Of a DNA stretch of 8,141 nt, positions 1-6,817 are shown piece by piece. Under the pieces are notes generated by a model. That model did no database searches and was not told where the DNA came from. It saw nothing but the letters and a program-made list of their open reading frames with translations. The stretch is from Mycobacterium sp. GTDB taxonomy: Bacteria > Actinomycetota > Actinomycetes > Mycobacteriales > Mycobacteriaceae. The number at the start of each line of letters is the position of its first letter. The stretch's first letter is position 1. The position numbers and the translations under genes were made by a program. The stretch lies in assembly GCA_025965815.1 (NCBI GenBank), contig JAOPWF010000007.1, positions 1 through 8,141 on the forward strand, given 5' to 3'.

Positions 1-542
1 AGCGCCTCGACACAGGCCGAATAGGTGTCGTACTGCTGCAGCTGCACGCCGGGGTACTTGTCCTTGATGCGCTGCGCCGGCGTCGAACCCGACACCGAGC
101 ACAACTTCTTGTTGTTCTGCAGCGACTCCGGTCCGGTGATGTCGGTGTTGTCATTACGCACTAGCAGACTCTGCCCGGTGAGCAGGTATGGCCCGGCGAA
201 GTCGACCTTCTGCTTGCGAGCGTCGGTGATCGAGTAGGTGGCGGCGATGAACTTCACCTGGTCGTTCTGAATCAGCGTCTCGCGCTGCCCGGACGGCGAT
301 TCCTTCCACTCGATCTTGTCCTCGCTGTACCCGAGCTGCTGGGCGACGTACTTTGCGACCTCGACGTCGAAACCGCTCATCGTGCCGTCCGGGTTCTTCA
401 ACCCGAGGCCGGGTTGGTCGAATTTCGTGCCGATGACTATCTTGCTGCTGTCACCGCCTCCACCGCCGCACGCGGTGGCCGCGAGTGGAAGCGCGATGGC
501 AAGTGCGACAGCTGCTGCGGCGCGAAATCGCAGGGACGGCAT
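1..542 (-). CDS. gluB: Glutamate-type ABC transporter substrate-binding lipoprotein (3' part beyond window)
   Basis: This gene encodes the extracytoplasmic solute receptor of a polar amino acid (glutamate/glutamine family) ABC importer. Translation from ATG at 540-542 gives 180 complete codons before the window edge, so the C-terminal part is missing. Residues 1-25 form a lipoprotein signal: two Arg (R5, R7), a hydrophobic Ala/Leu run, then A-T-A-C with the acylated Cys at 25, followed by a Gly-rich linker. The SBP_bac_3 fold begins near residue 34, with GFDVEVAKYVA (58-67) and the hallmark ATYSITDARK...DFAGPY (101-119), typical of GluB-like receptors. C148 and C177 could form a disulfide. 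A ribosome site, GAAAGGAA on the minus strand at 549-556, lies 6 nt before the ATG. It follows gluA by 23 bp, so the two are almost certainly co-transcribed. Exact substrate is inferred from similarity to corynebacterial GluB; glutamine or aspartate is possible. Confidence 0.9.
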   Translation of the reverse strand, partial: MPSLRFRAAAAVALAIALPLAATACGGGGGDSSKIVIGTKFDQPGLGLKNPDGTMSGFDVEVAKYVAQQLGYSEDKIEWKESPSGQRETLIQNDQVKFIAATYSITDARKQKVDFAGPYLLTGQSLLVRNDNTDITGPESLQNNKKLCSVSGSTPAQRIKDKYPGVQLQQYDTYSACVEA

Positions 543-548
543 GTTTGG

Positions 549-556
549 TTCCTTTC
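549..556 (-). promoter_or_regulatory. Ribosome binding site of gluB
   Basis: GAAAGGAA on the minus strand ends 6 nt upstream of the ATG at 540-542 and sits in the 23-bp gluA-gluB gap. It supports this ATG, which also gives a complete lipoprotein signal peptide. Confidence 0.6.
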
Positions 557-565
557 GCCGAAGCG

Positions 566-1351
566 TTAGTGATGGAGAATCTTGCCGAGAAAGTCCTTGG
601 CGCGGTCCGTCTGCGGGTGCTCGAAGAATTCGGCCGGTTCGGCGGACTCGACGATCGCCCCGTCGGCCATGAACACGACGCGGTTCGCGGCGCCGCGGGC
701 GAAACCCATCTCGTGGGTGACCACCAGCATGGTCATCCCTTCTTGGGCCAGCGAGGTCATCACGTTCAGCACCTCGTTGATCATCTCGGGGTCCAGCGCG
801 CTGGTCGGCTCGTCGAACAACATGACCTTGGGGTTCATCGCCAGCGACCGCGCGATCGCCACGCGCTGTTGCTGGCCGCCCGACAGCTGCGCCGGATACT
901 TGTCCGCCTGGTTGGCGATGCCGACCCGGTCCAACAGCTCCATCGCTTCTTCGCGCGCCGTTGTCTTGGACTTCTTGCGCACCTTCATCGGCGCCAGTGT
1001 GACGTTATCCAGAATCGTCTTGTGCGCGAACAGGTTGAACGACTGGAACACCATGCCGACGTCGGACCGCAGCTGCGCGAGCTTGCGGCCTTCGGCGGGC
1101 AGCACCTCACCGTCGATCGCAATCGTGCCCGCGTCGATCGGTTCGAGCCGATTGATGGTGCGGCACAACGTCGACTTGCCCGACCCGGACGGGCCCAACA
1201 CGACGATCACCTGCCCGCGAGCCACCTTCAGATCGATGTCCTTGAGGACATGCAGGCTGCCGAAGTGCTTGTTGACCGCTTTCATCGAGATCATGGGCGC
1301 GTCTGACTGAGTCGGGTCGACCTCTTTCACATCCGACCCGGTGGCCTCCAT
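566..1351 (-). CDS. gluA: Glutamate-type ABC transporter ATP-binding protein
   Basis: This is the cytoplasmic ATPase that powers the polar amino acid importer whose receptor follows it. All ABC motifs are present in a 261-residue product: Walker [10 protein letters not shown] (53-61), Q-loop Q103, signature LSGGQQQR (156-163), Walker B VMLFDE (176-181), D-loop SALD (184-187) and switch H213. The stretches CRTINRLE and [10 protein letters not shown], and the C-terminus [10 protein letters not shown], closely resemble Corynebacterium glutamicum GluA as I remember it. The start is uncertain. ATG 1351 has an AAGG nearby but adds about 19 residues before [12 protein letters not shown], where the corynebacterial protein begins. 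The internal ATG at 1292-1294 lacks a visible ribosome site. The gene is divergent from miaB and is first in its operon, with gluB 23 bp downstream. In C. glutamicum this operon (gluABCD) encodes glutamate uptake. Confidence 0.93.
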   Translation of the reverse strand: MEATGSDVKEVDPTQSDAPMISMKAVNKHFGSLHVLKDIDLKVARGQVIVVLGPSGSGKSTLCRTINRLEPIDAGTIAIDGEVLPAEGRKLAQLRSDVGMVFQSFNLFAHKTILDNVTLAPMKVRKKSKTTAREEAMELLDRVGIANQADKYPAQLSGGQQQRVAIARSLAMNPKVMLFDEPTSALDPEMINEVLNVMTSLAQEGMTMLVVTHEMGFARGAANRVVFMADGAIVESAEPAEFFEHPQTDRAKDFLGKILHH

Positions 1352-1359
1352 GGGTGCAG

Positions 1360-1365
1360 ACCTTA
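1360..1365 (-). promoter_or_regulatory. Candidate -10 box or ribosome site of gluA
   Basis: On the minus strand TAAGGT (matching TANNNT) lies 8 nt upstream of the ATG at 1351. As a -10 box it would give a leaderless or nearly leaderless gluA mRNA. As AAGG it would be a weak ribosome site. It cannot act as both on one transcript. No convincing -35 box is seen at the usual distance. Confidence 0.3.
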
Positions 1366-1430
1366 CCCAGGGAACGCCCAGCTTGCCTGGAACTCGAGAA
1401 TCCGCTCAAATCGCCGCAGGCAGGCCTCCG

Positions 1431-1445
1431 TACCATAGGGTCGTG
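1431..1445 (+). promoter_or_regulatory. Candidate leaderless promoter -10 box of miaB
   Basis: TACCAT (1431-1436) fits the actinobacterial -10 consensus TANNNT and is followed by exactly 6 nt (AGGGTC) and then the GTG start at 1443. Transcription would start at the G of GTG, giving a leaderless mRNA, a common class in mycobacteria. AGGG at 1437-1440 is only 2 nt from the GTG, too close for a Shine-Dalgarno role. No clear -35 box is present. Confidence 0.5.
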
Positions 1446-2975
1446 ACTTCGTTGGTGACTCAGGAGGCGACGGCAACCGACGGTGCTCGTCCGCCTCCAC
1501 GCACCTACCAGGTCCGTACCTATGGCGGCCAGATTAACGTCCACGACTCCGAACGGCTGGCCGGCCTGCTGGAAGCGGCGGGATACCGGCGCGCGGCCGA
1601 CGGGACCGACGCCGACGTGGTGGTGTTCAACACCTGCGCGGTGCGGGAGAACGCCGATAACAAGCTGTACGGCAATATCAGCCACCTGGTGCCACGCAAG
1701 CAGGCCAACCCCGACATGCAGATCGCCGTCGGCGGCTGCCTGGCCCAGAAGGACCGCGATGCGGTGCTCAAGCGTGCGCCGTGGGTGGACGTCGTGTTCG
1801 GCACGCACAACATCGGCTCGCTGCCCACGCTGCTCGAACGGGCCCGGCATAACAAGGTGGCCCAGGTCGAGATCGCCGAGGCGCTGCAGGAATTTCCGTC
1901 CGCGTTGCCGGCGGCCCGCGAGTCCGCTTACGCCGCTTGGGTTTCCATCTCCGTCGGCTGCAACAACAGCTGCACGTTCTGCATCGTGCCCGCATTGCGC
2001 GGCAAAGAGGTGGACCGCAGGCCCGGTGACATCCTCGCCGAAGTGCAGTCCCTGGTGGACGCCGGCGTGCTCGAAGTGACGCTGTTGGGCCAGAACGTCA
2101 ACGCCTACGGTGTGTCGTTCGCCGACCCGGATCTTCCCCGTGACCGCGGCGCGTTCGCCTCGTTGCTGCGGGCCTGCGGTCGCATCGACGGGTTGGATCG
2201 GGTGCGCTTCACCTCGCCGCATCCGGCGGAGTTCACCGACGATGTCATCGAGGCGATGGCCGAGACCGCCAATGTCTGCCCCGCCCTGCACATGCCGCTG
2301 CAATCGGGTTCGGACCGGGTGCTGCGTGGGATGCGCCGCTCCTACCGGGCCGAACGCTTCCTCGGCATCATCGAGCGGGTGCGTGCGGCGATGCCGCACG
2401 CCGCGATCACCACCGACCTGATCGTCGGGTTCCCTGGCGAGACCGAAGAGGATTTCGCGGCCACTCTTGACGTGGTGCGCCGCGCCCGCTTCGTCGGGGC
2501 GTTCACCTTCCAGTACTCCAAGCGGCCGGGTACCCCGGCTGCCGAGCTGGACGGTCAGTTGCCGAAAGCTGTTGTGCAGGAGCGCTATGATCGGCTCATC
2601 GACCTGCAGGAGCAGATCGCCCTGGAGGAGAACCGCGCGCAGATCGGGCGAACCGTCGAGCTGTTGGTGGCCGCGGGGGAGGGCCGCAAAGACACCCGCA
2701 CCGCGCGGATGAGCGGGCGCGCGCGCGACGGGCGGCTGGTGCATTTCAGCCCGTCGGGAGCTCCGGTGCGTCCCGGCGACATCGTCACCACCGTCGTCAC
2801 CGGCGCCGCCCCGCACCACCTCCTCGCCGACGGCCCGGTTCGCAGCTACCGGCCGACCCGGGCCGGGGATGCGCAGGCGGCCGGCCAGCGACCGGGTGGT
2901 GTCGGGCTGGGCATGCCCGGTGTCGGTCGTCCAGCCGCCGATGAGCAGCCGGCCTCGCTCGGATGCGCGCGGTGA
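1443..2975 (+). CDS. miaB: tRNA-2-methylthio-N6-dimethylallyladenosine synthase MiaB
   Basis: MiaB is a radical SAM methylthiotransferase that converts i6A37 to ms2i6A37 in tRNAs reading UNN codons, after MiaA has added the prenyl group. From GTG 1443 the product has 510 residues. The order is the N-terminal UPF0004 domain (about 21-135), a radical SAM core with the CxxxCxxC motif C173-C177-C180, then a TRAM-like RNA-binding domain (about 398-465). A mycobacterium-type C-terminal tail ends in GCAR. Motifs [35 protein letters not shown] and [10 protein letters not shown] are intact. Of the three expected auxiliary-cluster cysteines, C65 (FNTCAVREN) and C99 (GGCLAQ) are present. The first is Gly29 ([10 protein letters not shown], usually TYGCQMNVHD). 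The start is chosen for its -10/GTG geometry and family length; upstream in-frame ATGs at 1341 and 1350 would overlap gluA. The stop overlaps the next gene. Confidence 0.95.
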   Translation: MTSLVTQEATATDGARPPPRTYQVRTYGGQINVHDSERLAGLLEAAGYRRAADGTDADVVVFNTCAVRENADNKLYGNISHLVPRKQANPDMQIAVGGCLAQKDRDAVLKRAPWVDVVFGTHNIGSLPTLLERARHNKVAQVEIAEALQEFPSALPAARESAYAAWVSISVGCNNSCTFCIVPALRGKEVDRRPGDILAEVQSLVDAGVLEVTLLGQNVNAYGVSFADPDLPRDRGAFASLLRACGRIDGLDRVRFTSPHPAEFTDDVIEAMAETANVCPALHMPLQSGSDRVLRGMRRSYRAERFLGIIERVRAAMPHAAITTDLIVGFPGETEEDFAATLDVVRRARFVGAFTFQYSKRPGTPAAELDGQLPKAVVQERYDRLIDLQEQIALEENRAQIGRTVELLVAAGEGRKDTRTARMSGRARDGRLVHFSPSGAPVRPGDIVTTVVTGAAPHHLLADGPVRSYRPTRAGDAQAAGQRPGGVGLGMPGVGRPAADEQPASLGCAR

Positions 2976-3604
2976 ACGCTCCCAGCGACCACGACAACGG
3001 AGACTTCGAGGCGTTCAAGGGCGACATCGAGGACGTCGAACGCCGGATGGGCCGTGAGATCGATCCCGGCCGTAGGGCTTTGGTCGTCGCGATCCTGGTT
3101 TTCGTATTGCTGGCGTCGTTCGTGCTGCCGCATATGGGCGGTGCACGGGGCTGGGACGTGCTGGTCGGCAACGACGCCGCGATCCGGGACGGCGTGTCGC
3201 TGCCGTCGCGGGTCTTCACCTGGCTGACGCTGGTATTCAGCGTCGGGTTCTCGATGCTGGCGCTGTTGACGCGGCGCTGGGCCCTGGCGTGGATCGCGCT
3301 GGCGGGCTCGGCGGTGGCCTGCCCCCTTGGCCTGCTTGCGGTGTGGTCGCGCCAGACGGCGGGCGCTGCCCATCCGGGCCCGGGGATCGGGCTGATCGTC
3401 GCGTGGATCGCGGTGATCGTGTTGACATACAACTGGATCAGGGTGGTGTGGGCCCGCACCGCGGTTCAGCTCGCGGCCGAAGAGGAACGCCGCCGGGTGG
3501 CCGCTGAGCGGCACAAGAAGACCTTGCTGGAATCCTTCGACAGCACCGACGACGACACCAACGGGAAAACCGGCCCCGACGAACCGCCGAAACCGGGCGG
3601 CTAG
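2963..3604 (+). CDS. Conserved mycobacterial membrane protein (Rv2732c-like), four predicted helices
   Basis: The product has 213 residues from ATG 2963; function unknown. A charged N-terminus (1-38, with DIEDVERRM) is followed by hydrophobic segments at about 39-57, 84-103, 106-128 and 141-163. The C-terminal tail is cytoplasm-like, with a charged helix [16 protein letters not shown] (171-186) and an Asp/Pro-rich end. With four helices, both termini should lie on the same side, probably the cytoplasm. [12 protein letters not shown] and [10 protein letters not shown] match my memory of M. tuberculosis Rv2732c. It overlaps the end of miaB. The alternative GTG start at 2972 would give a 4-base GTGA overlap with the miaB TGA, a coupling also used at the miaA start. 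Either way, co-transcription and translational coupling with miaB are likely. No enzymatic motif is visible. The TAG stop shares a CTAG with the stop of the opposing gene. Confidence 0.87.
   Translation: MRAVNAPSDHDNGDFEAFKGDIEDVERRMGREIDPGRRALVVAILVFVLLASFVLPHMGGARGWDVLVGNDAAIRDGVSLPSRVFTWLTLVFSVGFSMLALLTRRWALAWIALAGSAVACPLGLLAVWSRQTAGAAHPGPGIGLIVAWIAVIVLTYNWIRVVWARTAVQLAAEEERRRVAAERHKKTLLESFDSTDDDTNGKTGPDEPPKPGG
3601..3604. other. Shared CTAG of two convergent stop codons
   Basis: The palindrome CTAG holds the TAG stop of the plus-strand membrane protein gene (3602-3604) and the TAG stop of the minus-strand DUF349 gene (complement of 3601-3603). The two coding regions overlap by 4 bp with no room for an intergenic terminator. 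Confidence 0.92.
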
Positions 3605-4959
3605 CGCCGTTTTCCCAGCGCGTCCACGGCCGCCTCGGCCCACTGCCGCCATTGTTGGGCGTTGGCCCGCGCCTGCTCGGCGTCTTTGGTCTTGCCCGCC
3701 GCTTCGGCCTTCTGTGCCTGCCGCTCATACTGTTCGGCGCGGGCGCGGAACTGGTCGGCGCGGGCCCGGGCCTCCGGATCGCTCCACCCGGAGTCGGCGG
3801 CGTCACGCACCTTCTTCTCCACCGCCCGCAGCCGGCGTTCCAGATCGGCGGACCGCTCGCGCGGCACCTTGCCGATCGAGTCCCATTTCTCGCCGATCGA
3901 CCGCAGCGCCGCCCTGGCCGCATCGACGTCGGTGATGTCGATCTTCTCGGCCTCGCGCAGCAGCGTTTCCTTGGCCGTCGCGTGCTCCCGGAACTCGGTG
4001 TCACGCTCGGCGGTCAGGGCATTGCGGGCGGCGAAGAAGGTGTCCTGGGCCGCCTTGAAGCGCTTCCACAGGGCGTCGTCGACGTCTTTGGCGGCCCGCC
4101 CGGCGGCCTTCCACTCGGTCAGCAGATCGCGGAACGCCGCCCCGGTGGCGCCCCAGTCGGTGGACCCGGAGAGTTCCTCGGCCCGTACGCACAGCGCCTC
4201 TTTGGCCTGCCGGGCGCCCACCCGCTCGCGGTCCAGCTCGGCGAAATGGGAGCCCCTGCGGCGGTTGAACGTCTCACGGGCCGCCGAATACCGCTTCCAC
4301 AGCGCGTCGTCGGTCTTGCGGTCCAGGCCGCTGATCGTCCGCCACTCGTCGAGGATCTCGCGCAGCCGGTCCCCGGAGACCTTCCACTGCACCGAGGTGG
4401 CGGCCAGTTCCTCGGCCTCGACGGCCAACGCCTCCTTGCGGGCGGTCTGCTCGGCGCGGCGTTCGTCACGCTTGGCGCGCTCGGCCTGTGCGGTCGCGTC
4501 GGCGTGCTCGGCGATGGCCGAGAGGCGGTCGGCCAGCGCGTCGACATCGCCGAGGACGGCGGCCGTCGGCAGGCTCTCGGCCAGGGACGCCGCAGTGGCC
4601 TTGATCTTGCGGGCGTCGCCGGTGCCGGACGCGAGCCGGTGCTCCAGCAACGCGACCTCGGTGCTCAGGTCGTCGAAACGCCGCCCGAAATGGGCATACG
4701 CCGCGTCGGCGTCGCCGGCCTGCCACGAGCCGATGGTCCGCTCGCCCGCCGAACTGATCAGCCACACCGTCCCGTCGGGGTCGACCCGCCCGAACCGGTG
4801 CGGGTCGCTGGTGGGTGGCGCCGCGACGGCCTGCACGGGTGTGGGACGGGATGGGCCCGGCCTGGGAATGGGGCGCGGCGGGCCGGGCCGGGGCGTCGGT
4901 TTCGCCGTCGGCGGCCCACTGGACTCGCCGCTCGTTCCGCCGTGCTCACTGGTCGTCAT
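3601..4959 (-). CDS. DUF349 domain-containing protein (Rv2731-like), coiled-coil
   Basis: The product is a 452-residue, Ala/Arg/Glu-rich protein of unknown function, similar in length and composition to what I recall of M. tuberculosis Rv2731. Residues 16-50 are a Pro-rich low-complexity tail with repeated PRPGP units. About 54-80 form a small globular part ([14 protein letters not shown]) also seen in actinobacterial relatives. About 84-175 are predicted helical. Three DUF349-type helical repeats follow: about 173-245 ([15 protein letters not shown]...[15 protein letters not shown]), 250-318 ([13 protein letters not shown]...[15 protein letters not shown]) and 330-398 ([18 protein letters not shown]). 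The charged, Gln-rich end is probably a further coiled coil. There is no signal peptide or membrane segment. ATG 4957-4959 has a good ribosome site. The gene is convergent with the preceding membrane protein gene and divergent from the transporter gene. An RNA, DNA or protein scaffold role is only a guess. Confidence 0.9.
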   Translation of the reverse strand: MTTSEHGGTSGESSGPPTAKPTPRPGPPRPIPRPGPSRPTPVQAVAAPPTSDPHRFGRVDPDGTVWLISSAGERTIGSWQAGDADAAYAHFGRRFDDLSTEVALLEHRLASGTGDARKIKATAASLAESLPTAAVLGDVDALADRLSAIAEHADATAQAERAKRDERRAEQTARKEALAVEAEELAATSVQWKVSGDRLREILDEWRTISGLDRKTDDALWKRYSAARETFNRRRGSHFAELDRERVGARQAKEALCVRAEELSGSTDWGATGAAFRDLLTEWKAAGRAAKDVDDALWKRFKAAQDTFFAARNALTAERDTEFREHATAKETLLREAEKIDITDVDAARAALRSIGEKWDSIGKVPRERSADLERRLRAVEKKVRDAADSGWSDPEARARADQFRARAEQYERQAQKAEAAGKTKDAEQARANAQQWRQWAEAAVDALGKRR

Positions 4960-4965
4960 GATCCG

Positions 4966-4972
4966 TCACCTC
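4966..4972 (-). promoter_or_regulatory. Ribosome binding site of the DUF349 gene
   Basis: GAGGTGA on the minus strand, 6 nt before the ATG at 4957-4959, fixes this start over downstream alternatives. Confidence 0.6.
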
Positions 4973-5002
4973 GTGCCCTCCGCGCGGGGTTCCCACGCAC
5001 CT

Positions 5003-5017
5003 GCCGCGCAACGCGGC
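5003..5017. other. GC-rich hairpin
   Basis: GCCGCG and CGCGGC are perfect inverted arms of 6 bp around a 3-nt CAA loop. It lies about 45 nt upstream of the DUF349 start and may be in that gene's leader. No T-run follows on either strand, so it is not a standard terminator. Confidence 0.4.
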
Positions 5018-5042
5018 GCCCGATAGCTGCAAACTCTCCGAC

Positions 5043-5058
5043 AGAGCTCTACAGCTCT
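5043..5058. other. AGAGCT/AGCTCT inverted repeat, possible operator
   Basis: AGAGCT, a CTAC spacer and AGCTCT form a 6-bp inverted repeat. The left half is also part of an 8-bp palindrome, AGAGCTCT (5043-5050). Its position near the middle of the divergent spacer suits an operator, but the match is short and no known regulator site is recognised. Confidence 0.3.
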
Positions 5059-5175
5059 CTCAGGAGTATTGAAACAGGTCGGCGCCGCGCGTGCCCCCAC
5101 CTTTGCGTTGCGGTGGTGGCTCCAGTTGCGTGTACTAGCGGTCAGGCTCTGCTGAAAGCGGCTCGATGGAAGGGC

Positions 5176-5181
5176 AGGAGG
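5176..5181 (+). promoter_or_regulatory. Ribosome binding site of the transporter gene
   Basis: AGGAGG is followed by a 5-nt spacer and ATG at 5187. This selects 5187 over the in-frame ATG at 5166, which lies upstream of the site, and over the out-of-frame ATG at 5183. Confidence 0.75.
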
Positions 5182-5186
5182 CATGC

Positions 5187-6074
5187 ATGGCGAAGGCGGA
5201 CATTGCCGCACTGCTCGCCCTCGGTGCCGCGTTGTTCATCGCGATCGGCGATGTCATGCACCAGCGGTCCGCCCACGAGGTGACCGACGAGCCGGTCGGG
5301 CACCTCGAGTTGTTCACCAGGCTGTTGCGGGACACCAAATGGTGGCTGGGGAGCCTGGTGGCCGCCGGGGGGTTCGCGCTGCAGGCCGCGGCGCTGGGGT
5401 TCGGATCGGTGCTGCTGGTGCAGGCGCTGCTGGTGACGGCGCTGCTGTTCGCCCTGCCGATCAACGCCCGGCTCACCGGCCGCAAGGTGACCCGCTGGGA
5501 GTGGACCTGGGCGGCCCTGCTGGCGGCGTCGGTCGCCGTCATCGTTACGGTCGGCAATCCGACTGAGGGTCACTCCCGGGCCTCACTGGAAACCTGGACG
5601 ACGGTGGCCGCCGTGATGGGACCGGCGCTGGTGCTGTGTGTGCTCGGCGCGCGGATGCTGTCCGGGTCGGTGAGCGCGGTGCTGCTGGCAGTGGTGTCCG
5701 GCGCACTGTGGGGGCTGTTCGCCGTGCTCACCAAGGGCGTGGTGGATCGGATCGACGATGGCGTTTGGGCACTGCTGCGCACGCCGGAGCTGTACGCGTG
5801 GGCGCTGGTGGCGGTAGCCGGAACGGCCTGGCAGCAGTCGTCGTTCCGGGCCGGTTCGCTGACCGCGTCGCTCCCCACCATGACGGTCACCGAGCCGATT
5901 GTGGGGTCGCTGCTCGGCGTTTTCGTGCTCGGCGAGGCACTGCGCCCCGGTGACGCCGGCTGGTTCACGCTGGTGGTGGCGGTCACGGTGATGGTGGTGT
6001 CGACGGCGGCGCTGGCCCGCGGCGAGGCCGCCACCGCCGGCTCCGAACAACCCGCGGAGCAGGCTGGACGTTAG
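5187..6074 (+). CDS. DMT/EamA-like integral membrane transporter (Rv2729c-like)
   Basis: The product is a 295-residue, Ala/Val/Leu-rich inner-membrane protein with about nine or ten predicted helices: near 4-22, 52-71, 73-92, 104-123, 137-156, 160-181, 201-218, 233-249 and 258-277. It shows the two-halved layout of drug/metabolite transporters. Each half has a helix ending in a small-residue and acidic motif: FIAIGDVMHQRSA (17-29) and TEPIVGSLLGVFVLGEALRPGD (235-256). The second is the typical EamA motif of a last but one helix followed by GE. The substrate cannot be read from sequence; NIPA-like cation transporters share the early GDVxHQ-type motif. The C-terminus is a short hydrophilic tail. 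The strong AGGAGG sets the start. It heads the plus-strand series, with the next gene 23 bp downstream, although that gene may also have its own promoter. Confidence 0.87.
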   Translation: MAKADIAALLALGAALFIAIGDVMHQRSAHEVTDEPVGHLELFTRLLRDTKWWLGSLVAAGGFALQAAALGFGSVLLVQALLVTALLFALPINARLTGRKVTRWEWTWAALLAASVAVIVTVGNPTEGHSRASLETWTTVAAVMGPALVLCVLGARMLSGSVSAVLLAVVSGALWGLFAVLTKGVVDRIDDGVWALLRTPELYAWALVAVAGTAWQQSSFRAGSLTASLPTMTVTEPIVGSLLGVFVLGEALRPGDAGWFTLVVAVTVMVVSTAALARGEAATAGSEQPAEQAGR

Positions 6075-6085
6075 CGGCGAGCAGA

Positions 6086-6100
6086 TAGGTTTGCAGCGTG
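6086..6100 (+). promoter_or_regulatory. Candidate leaderless promoter -10 box of the LigB-like gene
   Basis: TAGGTT (6086-6091) fits TANNNT and lies exactly 6 nt (TGCAGC) before the GTG at 6098. No Shine-Dalgarno sequence is seen before this GTG, consistent with leaderless expression. The box lies in the 23-bp gap after the transporter stop, so the LigB-like gene and miaA could be expressed independently of the transporter gene. Confidence 0.45.
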
Positions 6101-6817
6101 CTGAGCGCCATCGCGATCATCCCGTCGGCCCCGGTGATGGTGCCCGAACTCGCCGGAGCCGCCGCATCGGAGGTGGCCGACCTGCGCGACGCGGTCTTCA
6201 CCGTCGCGGCGTCGCTGCCGCCGCGGTGGATTGCCGTCGGCGTGGGCTCAGCAGACCGCCGGGTGGTCCCGCCCGACGCGGGCACGTTCGCCGGTTTCGG
6301 TGTCGATGTGCGGGTGCAGCTGGCGCCCGAATCCCCGCAGCCGGGTGATCTGCCGCTGCCCGCCCTGATCACCGGCTGGGTGCGCGGTCAGGTGAAACCG
6401 GACGCGCGCGCCGAGGTCCGGCTGTACGCGCACGACCACGCGGTGGACGCGGCGGTGGCCCGCGGCAGGCAGTTGCGCGCCGAGATCGACGAGTCCGCCG
6501 ACCCGATCGGGGTGCTCGTCGTCGCGGACGGGGCGCACACATTGACCCCGCCGGCACCCGGAGGCTACGACCCGGCGTCCGTCGACGTGCAGCGCGCCCT
6601 GGACGAGGCGCTGGCCAGTGGCGACGCCGCCGCCCTGACCCGGCTGCCCGCGACGATCGTGGGAAGGGTGGCCTATCAGGTGCTGGCCGGTCTGAGCGAG
6701 CCGGCGCCGCGATCGGCCAAGGCGTACTACCGCGGCGCGCCGTACGGCGTCGGGTATTTCGCCGGCACGTGGGTCCCGGCGGGGTGGAGCGAAGCGACCG
6801 GGGAATCGACCGAGTGA
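6098..6817 (+). CDS. Class III extradiol dioxygenase-like (LigB superfamily) protein, Rv2728c-like
   Basis: The product has 239 residues; function unknown. The overall pattern fits the LigB/MEMO-like fold. It opens with [15 protein letters not shown] (6-20), the equivalent of the PHPPLLIPE-type opening of relatives. Strand [13 protein letters not shown] (139-151) carries H147, and [23 protein letters not shown] (154-176) and [16 protein letters not shown] (210-225) complete the pattern. The N-terminal His expected after the first Pro is Ser10, and the second His-rich turn reads VGVGSADRR (47-55). H147 is therefore the only clear candidate metal ligand, and normal extradiol ring cleavage looks doubtful. 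The TGA stop overlaps the miaA GTG in GTGA, so the two are probably translationally coupled. The fixed position beside miaA suggests a housekeeping role, but nothing links it directly to tRNA modification. Confidence 0.85.
   Translation: MLSAIAIIPSAPVMVPELAGAAASEVADLRDAVFTVAASLPPRWIAVGVGSADRRVVPPDAGTFAGFGVDVRVQLAPESPQPGDLPLPALITGWVRGQVKPDARAEVRLYAHDHAVDAAVARGRQLRAEIDESADPIGVLVVADGAHTLTPPAPGGYDPASVDVQRALDEALASGDAAALTRLPATIVGRVAYQVLAGLSEPAPRSAKAYYRGAPYGVGYFAGTWVPAGWSEATGESTE

Larger units (their letters stand above)
4960..5186. other. Divergent intergenic region, no gene seen
   Basis: This 227-bp spacer lies between the minus-strand DUF349 gene and the plus-strand transporter gene and should hold both promoters. 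It contains two short stem-loops (5003-5017 and 5043-5058) and the transporter ribosome site. No TANNNT box at a good distance stands out on either strand. TTGCGG (5108-5113) and TGTACTAG (5131-5138) form a weak candidate pair for the transporter, with a long 19-nt spacer. My recollection is that M. tuberculosis has an extra small gene, Rv2730, here; no equivalent is visible. Confidence 0.5.

Noticed and set aside
485..1306. Two overlapping long plus-strand frames opposite gluA and gluB
   Set aside because: The minus strand carries complete ABC ATPase motifs and a lipoprotein receptor; these frames are shadows.
1367..1390. CCAGG...CCTGG inverted repeat in the gluA-miaB spacer
   Set aside because: The arms are only 5 bp around a 14-bp gap, easily expected by chance in DNA this GC-rich.
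1107..2819. 570-codon open frame on the minus strand, the longest in the window
   Set aside because: It runs antisense through gluA and miaB, both firmly identified. The product is Arg/Gly/His-rich low-complexity typical of GC-rich shadow frames, with no recognisable domain.
5003..5017. GC hairpin as a Rho-independent terminator
   Set aside because: No T-run follows on either strand, and it lies between divergent gene starts where no transcript should end.
3652..5283. 543-codon open frame on the plus strand
   Set aside because: It is antisense to the DUF349 gene and crosses the divergent spacer and the transporter start. Composition is Gly/Arg/Pro-rich with no domain, as expected from the complement of an Ala/Glu/Arg-rich gene.
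5183..5566. 127-codon frame starting at an ATG just before the transporter ATG
   Set aside because: The ATG is only 1 nt from the AGGAGG, too close, and the frame overlaps a clear membrane protein. The product is Gly/Arg-rich without helices.
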